Below, piece by piece: positions 60,426-64,000 of a stretch of 64,000 nucleotides of DNA (position 1 is the first letter of the stretch; each line of letters opens with the position of its first letter). Both the position numbers and the translations under genes were made by a program. Origin of the DNA: Paenibacillus algorifonticola (lineage in GTDB: Bacteria; Bacillota; Bacilli; Paenibacillales; Paenibacillaceae); assembly GCF_000971975.1 (NCBI RefSeq), contig NZ_LAQO01000011.1, positions 62,001 to 126,000 of the forward strand. Reading direction: 5' to 3'. The notes beneath the pieces are model-generated. The model saw only the letters and a program-made list of their open reading frames with translations, searched no databases and was not told where the DNA came from.

Positions 60426-61205
60426 GTGTCAGTGCTTTACAAGCTGGAATCTTTTGAAGGGCCTCTGGATTTGCTGCTGCATTTGATTGATAAAGCAGAA
60501 ATCGATATTCATGAGGTATCGATCAGCGAGATTACAGATCAGTATATGGATTATTTGAATGCAATGACGGAGATGGAGCTTGAGGTGACCAGCGAGTTTT
60601 TGGTGATGGCGGCTACGCTGCTGTCCATCAAGAGCAGGCAGCTGCTGCCGAAGCCGCCCGTGTTTGAGGAAGAATACGAGGACTGGCCGGATGATGGTCT
60701 TGATCCTCGCGATGAGCTCATTCAGAAGCTCGTTGAATACCGCAAATTCAAGCAAATTGCCGAGCAGCTGCGCGAGAAGGAAACGCAGCGGAGCCTCGTT
60801 TTTTCGCGTGAGCCGGAGGACATGACCCCCTTTTTGCAGGAGCAGGACATTAACCCGCTCGAGGGGCTGCATGTATCTGATCTGGTAGCAGCTTTTCAGC
60901 GTGCGCTCAAAAAGGCAGCGAGGCGCCAATTTGTGGCGACCGTGCAGCGGGATGAAATTTCCGTGAAGGATCGGATTCGCGATATCGCCCTGGTGCTGCG
61001 GCAGTATGAGACGGTGCAGTTTTCAAAGCTGATTCGCGAAAATATGGATAAGCATGAAATCGTCGTGACCTTTTTGGCGATTTTGGAGTTGATGAAGATG
61101 AAGCATATTCGTTGTTTTCAGCATCAGCTGTTTGATGATATCGTGATTCATTGGAGAGGGGATGCGGAGGACAGTGGATTATCAGAAGTTGAAGTCGATT
61201 ATTGA
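60426..61205 (+). CDS. scpA: Segregation and condensation protein A
   Basis: 259 aa from GTG 60426 (GGGAGG eight bases ahead). An ATG at 60420 is almost on top of the ribosome site. The kleisin of the SMC complex: VLYKLESFEGPLDLLLHLIDKAEIDI at the start (SMC neck contact), MAATLLSIKSRQLLP in the middle, and the C-terminal winged helix with VVTFLAILELMKM and QHQLFDDIVIHW. It overlaps scpB by 44 bases. Confidence 0.94.
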   Translation: MSVLYKLESFEGPLDLLLHLIDKAEIDIHEVSISEITDQYMDYLNAMTEMELEVTSEFLVMAATLLSIKSRQLLPKPPVFEEEYEDWPDDGLDPRDELIQKLVEYRKFKQIAEQLREKETQRSLVFSREPEDMTPFLQEQDINPLEGLHVSDLVAAFQRALKKAARRQFVATVQRDEISVKDRIRDIALVLRQYETVQFSKLIRENMDKHEIVVTFLAILELMKMKHIRCFQHQLFDDIVIHWRGDAEDSGLSEVEVDY

Positions 61206-61779
61206 GGGCTTGCTGTTCATGGCAGGAGATGAAGGACTAACCAAGCGGCAAATTGCTGATATTATGCAGTTTGATGCCGAGCTTGCTGCCGATTTGGTGT
61301 ATGAGCTGCACCGGGATTTGGCCCGGGAGGAGCGGGGGGTTCAGGTAACGGAAGTTGCTGGTGCATATAGGTTGACGACGCATCCTGATCATGCAGCTTA
61401 TTTTGAGCGGATGGCCTATACGCCAACACGTTCGCAGCTGTCGCAAGCAGCGCTGGAAACATTATCAATCGTTGCTTACCGCCAGCCGATTACCCGGATT
61501 GATATCGAGGAAATTCGCGGTGTCAAAACCGATAGAGCGATTCAATCGCTCGTTTCCAAAGATTTAATTGAAGAGGTTGGCCGCGCGGAAGCGATTGGAC
61601 GTCCTATTTTGTATGGCACGACCAAAGCCTTCCTCGATTATTTCGGCTTGTCCAGCATTAAAGCTTTGCCAGAACCGAAGCATATCGATGTCGAAGATGC
61701 ACTTGAGGAGCAGACGCAAATGCTGTTTGAACGCATCGGCGAGCGGCAAATGACGATTGACGAGATTCCGCCGAATTAA
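61162..61779 (+). CDS. scpB: Segregation and condensation protein B
   Basis: 205 aa from ATG 61162; a GTG at 61174 behind GCGGAGG would give 201 aa and a start closer to other ScpB proteins. Two winged-helix domains: LKSIIEGLLFMAGDEGLTKRQIADIM, then QAALETLSIVAYRQPITRIDIEEIRGV and GRAEAIGRPILYGTTKAFLDYFGL. It dimerises and binds ScpA in condensin. Confidence 0.94.
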   Translation: MRRTVDYQKLKSIIEGLLFMAGDEGLTKRQIADIMQFDAELAADLVYELHRDLAREERGVQVTEVAGAYRLTTHPDHAAYFERMAYTPTRSQLSQAALETLSIVAYRQPITRIDIEEIRGVKTDRAIQSLVSKDLIEEVGRAEAIGRPILYGTTKAFLDYFGLSSIKALPEPKHIDVEDALEEQTQMLFERIGERQMTIDEIPPN

Positions 61780-61856
61780 TCACGCTTGCAGAGAATGAGA
61801 TTTGATCGCCGGGTCATACTATATTCAACCCATAATAGGAAAACGGAGGAAGCAAT

Positions 61857-62543
61857 ATGCCCGAAAACCTTTACGGCTTGATGACGGCGGCAGGTCTCTT
61901 TTTTTTGTTCTTATTGCTTCTTGCCCTTGCTTCGCCGGTGCGCGTATATGGAAAGCTGAAAAGAAAGGGCGAGCTTGACCATATCGATGTGCGAATTGTG
62001 GGGCTGTATGGGCTGCTGCACTATAAGGTGAAGATCCCGCAATTGAAATGGCAGGGGGCCACGATTCAGCTGCATCAGCAAATTAGCAGCAACCAGGCGG
62101 GCGTGCAGCATTCCAAAGAGCAGCAGGGGAAAATTGACGCCGAAAATGTACAACGGTTTGTTGAAAAGATGCGACAGGCATTGGAAGTAACTGATAATTT
62201 GAAAGGGTGGGTCAAGCAATTGCTGAAAAAGGTGCAATTGACCGAATGGAAATGGTCGACATCGGTAGGCGTTGGAGACGCGATGTGGACCGCGATGACG
62301 ACAGGGGCAGTATGGTCGATTAAAACGACGATGCTGGGCGTCATATCACAGTTTGTTTTACTGAAAGCCGACCCGGTGCTTCAAGTGCAGCCCGTGTACC
62401 AAGGGACTTATTTTCAAACGGAATGGCACTGTACAGCCAAGCTGAGCATGTTCCATGCGGTGAAATCAGGTCTAGCCTTGCTGATGAGGCTCAAAAAAGG
62501 CTCTCACGGCATTCAGGTGTGGCACCATATTTTGTTTAAATAA
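61857..62543 (+). CDS. ytfI: DUF2953 family protein (YtfI-like)
   Basis: 228 aa, ATG after CGGAGGAAGCAAT. One N-terminal membrane helix (about 10-28), then a domain with LYGLLHYKVKIPQLKW, a polar middle, and WKWSTSVGVGDAMWTAMTTGAVWS near 145-167, the pattern of DUF2953. In Bacillus ytfI stands directly before ytfJ and both are linked to spores. Function unknown. Confidence 0.85.
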   Translation: MPENLYGLMTAAGLFFLFLLLLALASPVRVYGKLKRKGELDHIDVRIVGLYGLLHYKVKIPQLKWQGATIQLHQQISSNQAGVQHSKEQQGKIDAENVQRFVEKMRQALEVTDNLKGWVKQLLKKVQLTEWKWSTSVGVGDAMWTAMTTGAVWSIKTTMLGVISQFVLLKADPVLQVQPVYQGTYFQTEWHCTAKLSMFHAVKSGLALLMRLKKGSHGIQVWHHILFK

Positions 62544-62735
62544 TGAATGAGCACAAACGAAATATTCGCAAGTAAGCAAAGCTGCCTCCTTAACGAAGAG
62601 CGTGGTTTTGCTTTTTTTCAATAGAAGCAAAGTATAAGTTTTCGTCGTACTGTGCTTACATACAATGTGGGGCTGCGGGAAACATTATTAGCGTAGCCTG
62701 CGTTAAATTGATTTGTACAACTAGGAGGAGATGTC

Positions 62736-63224
62736 GTGCAAGAGCATCCAATACAAGGTCTTATGCAGACAGCAATGGAAAATATTAAGGAAATGGTCGA
62801 TGTAAACACAATAGTTGGCGACCCTGTGCAGACGCCAGACGGCAGCATTATCATGCCGATTAGCAAGGTTGGATTTGGATTTGTTGCCGGGGGCAGTGAT
62901 ATGCGGTTCAGCGGCGATAGTTCTTCCACTTCCAATAGTGCCGATGACAGCCACAATGCTGCGGTAGCTGCGCCATTCGGCGGAGGAAGCGGCGGCGGCG
63001 TATCGATCACACCAATTGCCTTCCTCGTTGTCGGCACCCAAGGCGTCAAAATCGTGCCGCTCGACAATAACACGCATCTATTGGAGCGGATCATTGAATC
63101 CACACCGTATGTATTTGACAAGGTGCAGTCCATGATGCGAAGCACGTCCAGTGGCACGGGCCAATTTACAGGCACCAATATGAATTCAGGCTATATGAGC
63201 ACAACTGACCCAACCATTATTTAA
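62736..63224 (+). CDS. ytfJ: GerW/YtfJ spore protein
   Basis: 162 aa, GTG after TAGGAGGAGATGTC. Core: GLMQTAMENIKEMVDVNTIVG, then GDPVQTPDGSIIMPISKVGFGFVAGGS, a Gly/Ser-rich loop (about 65-90), and VSITPIAFLVVGTQGVKIVPL. GerW proteins are present in spores and help certain germinants act. A terminator follows. Confidence 0.93.
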   Translation: MQEHPIQGLMQTAMENIKEMVDVNTIVGDPVQTPDGSIIMPISKVGFGFVAGGSDMRFSGDSSSTSNSADDSHNAAVAAPFGGGSGGGVSITPIAFLVVGTQGVKIVPLDNNTHLLERIIESTPYVFDKVQSMMRSTSSGTGQFTGTNMNSGYMSTTDPTII

Positions 63225-63232
63225 GGCCAGAG

Positions 63233-63253
63233 CTGCCCGCAAGGGCAGTTTTT
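63233..63253 (+). terminator. Terminator after ytfJ
   Basis: CTGCCC-GCAA-GGGCAG, followed by TTTTT. Confidence 0.85.
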
Positions 63254-63274
63254 CGTTTAAAGCATAAAAAATCA

Positions 63275-63360
63275 TAAGCTAAGCTTAGATAATCATTTTT
63301 ATATTTTTACGAGAAACAAACACTAGTCCGTCAAGGATGGCGTAAGCCGGCTGCACTTTA
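63275..63360 (-). repeat. Dispersed intergenic repeat, copy 5 (reverse, weak)
   Basis: Read on the minus strand: GTGCAGCCGGCTTACGCCATCC, TTGACGGACTAG, TTTGTTTCTCGTAAAAATATA. It lines up with the family over the GCCATCCTTG and GTTTC..AAATATA parts, with more changes than the others. It lies between the ytfJ terminator and the last gene. Confidence 0.5.
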
Positions 63361-63484
63361 CAGTCTTATTTTGCCGAGACAAGCATATAGTGTATAAAGA
63401 CTTTAAAAGGCTTGAAAGGTCTGTGGAAAAGCAAGCGTTCATCTTTGTTGAGCAGAATAACCGATCAGAAAGGGGCCGCGAAAG

Positions 63485-64000
63485 ATGATTAGCATCGTGA
63501 AAATAGCTCGAATATTGCTCTTGTTAGGTTTGGCAATCTGTTTGACAGGGACAAGCCTGCCAGCGCCAGGCTACGCGGCTGAACCAGAACCGCTAAGTAC
63601 ACACGCGTCAGCATCGGCGCTGATTGATGTAACCTCGGGCAGATTGCTGTACAGCGAGGATGGCGACAAGCCGATGCTTATAGCCAGCTTAACCAAAATT
63701 ATGACCGCAATCGTAGCGATAGAGCATGGAAACTTGTCAGGCAACGTCAAGACAGGCAAGCGTGCGGTAGGCAAGGAAGGCTCCTCGATTTATTTGCAGC
63801 TCAATGAAGAAATGAAATTGCAGGACATGCTGTATGGCCTTATGCTGCGATCAGGAAATGATGCAGCAACCGCAATTGCTGAACATGTCGGCGGTTCTGA
63901 GGAAGGCTTCGTTGTGCTGATGAATGAAAAGGCAGCTTTTCTCGGAATGACAAATTCCCAATTTAAAAACCCGCATGGCCTTGATGAGAAGGGGCATTAT
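63485..64000 (+). CDS. dacB: D-alanyl-D-alanine carboxypeptidase (S11), N-terminal part
   Basis: 172 codons to the window end. Signal peptide residues 1-31 (ILLLLGLAICLTGTSLP, cut near YAA). S11 motifs: SxxK in IASLTKIMTAIVA (about 69-75) and SGN in LMLRSGNDAATAIAE (about 121-135); the KTG motif lies beyond the window. In Bacillus, dacB follows ytfI-ytfJ-type genes with spmA-spmB behind it and acts on the spore cortex; that guides the name, which could not be confirmed from the fragment. Open at the 3' end. Confidence 0.85.
   Translation, partial: MISIVKIARILLLLGLAICLTGTSLPAPGYAAEPEPLSTHASASALIDVTSGRLLYSEDGDKPMLIASLTKIMTAIVAIEHGNLSGNVKTGKRAVGKEGSSIYLQLNEEMKLQDMLYGLMLRSGNDAATAIAEHVGGSEEGFVVLMNEKAAFLGMTNSQFKNPHGLDEKGHY

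Noticed and set aside
1..64000. tRNA or rRNA genes
   Set aside because: I saw no cloverleaf with a GGTTCGAATCC-like arm and no rRNA-like stretch while reading; a tRNAscan run would settle this.

Overview
The window is a chromosomal segment of an endospore-forming Firmicute of the order Bacillales, most probably Paenibacillus. The sporulation genes (spoIIIA, spoIVB, spo0A, spoIIM, dacF-spoIIA, spoVA, scpAB, ytfJ) stand in the same relative order as in Bacillus subtilis. The moderate GC content, frequent TTG/GTG starts and several Paenibacillaceae-type small proteins fit that genus. Almost all genes lie on the + strand.

Layout. Positions 1-4911 hold the spoIIIA operon (end of spoIIIAA through spoIIIAH), the mother-cell half of the feeding-tube/secretion channel. 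Positions 5051-5656 hold a small unrecognised gene. Positions 5966-19168 run accB-accC-yqhY(Asp23)-amaP-DUF2273-nusB-folD-xseA-xseB-ispA-dxs-yqxC(tlyA)-hypothetical-argR-recN: fatty-acid precursor supply, antitermination, one-carbon metabolism, isoprenoid synthesis and DNA repair. They are followed by spoIVB and spo0A (19238-21695). Positions 21806-25912 are an AT-richer scar: a broken tyrosine recombinase fused to an IS4-type transposase remnant, a truncated AstE/AspA-like peptidase, a YheC/D-type ATP-grasp pseudogene, one intact glycosyltransferase, a decayed cheY, and a second, diverged copy of the spo0A 3' end with its own terminator. This looks like the remains of an element inserted at the 3' end of spo0A. 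Positions 26023-30000 hold accessory genes: an Imm33-like protein, a Cys-rich protein, and an ArsR regulator next to a SulP transporter. A FlxA-like coiled-coil gene with an apparent ATT start and a DUF2627 gene follow on the minus strand.

The backbone resumes at 31684 with the branched-chain 2-oxo acid dehydrogenase genes (lpd, bkdAA, bkdAB, bkdB) and lipB, which makes the lipoyl cofactor. Then come a 33-aa Prli42-type miniprotein, an M20 peptidase, nudF, spoIIM, fur, an intracellular subtilase (minus strand), ald, yqzK, xerD, deoB, punA, a Spo0E-like phosphatase, dacF, spoIIAA-spoIIAB-sigF, spoVAA-spoVAB-spoVAF (the spoVAC-AE block of B. subtilis is absent here), lysA, ppiB, an FMN riboswitch with ribD-ribE-ribBA-ribH, scpA-scpB, a DUF2953 gene, ytfJ and the start of a second D,D-carboxypeptidase.

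Non-coding structure worth attention: (1) a family of about 90-105 nt imperfect dispersed repeats, three copies on + and two on -, each directly upstream of a gene (nusB, bkdAA, dacF, the ribD riboswitch and the terminal dacB-like gene); (2) three tandem 39-nt hairpin units in the accB leader; (3) 0A boxes overlapping a sigma-H-like promoter before spo0A. All calls come from reading the sequence alone; family assignments rest on recalled motifs and gene order.
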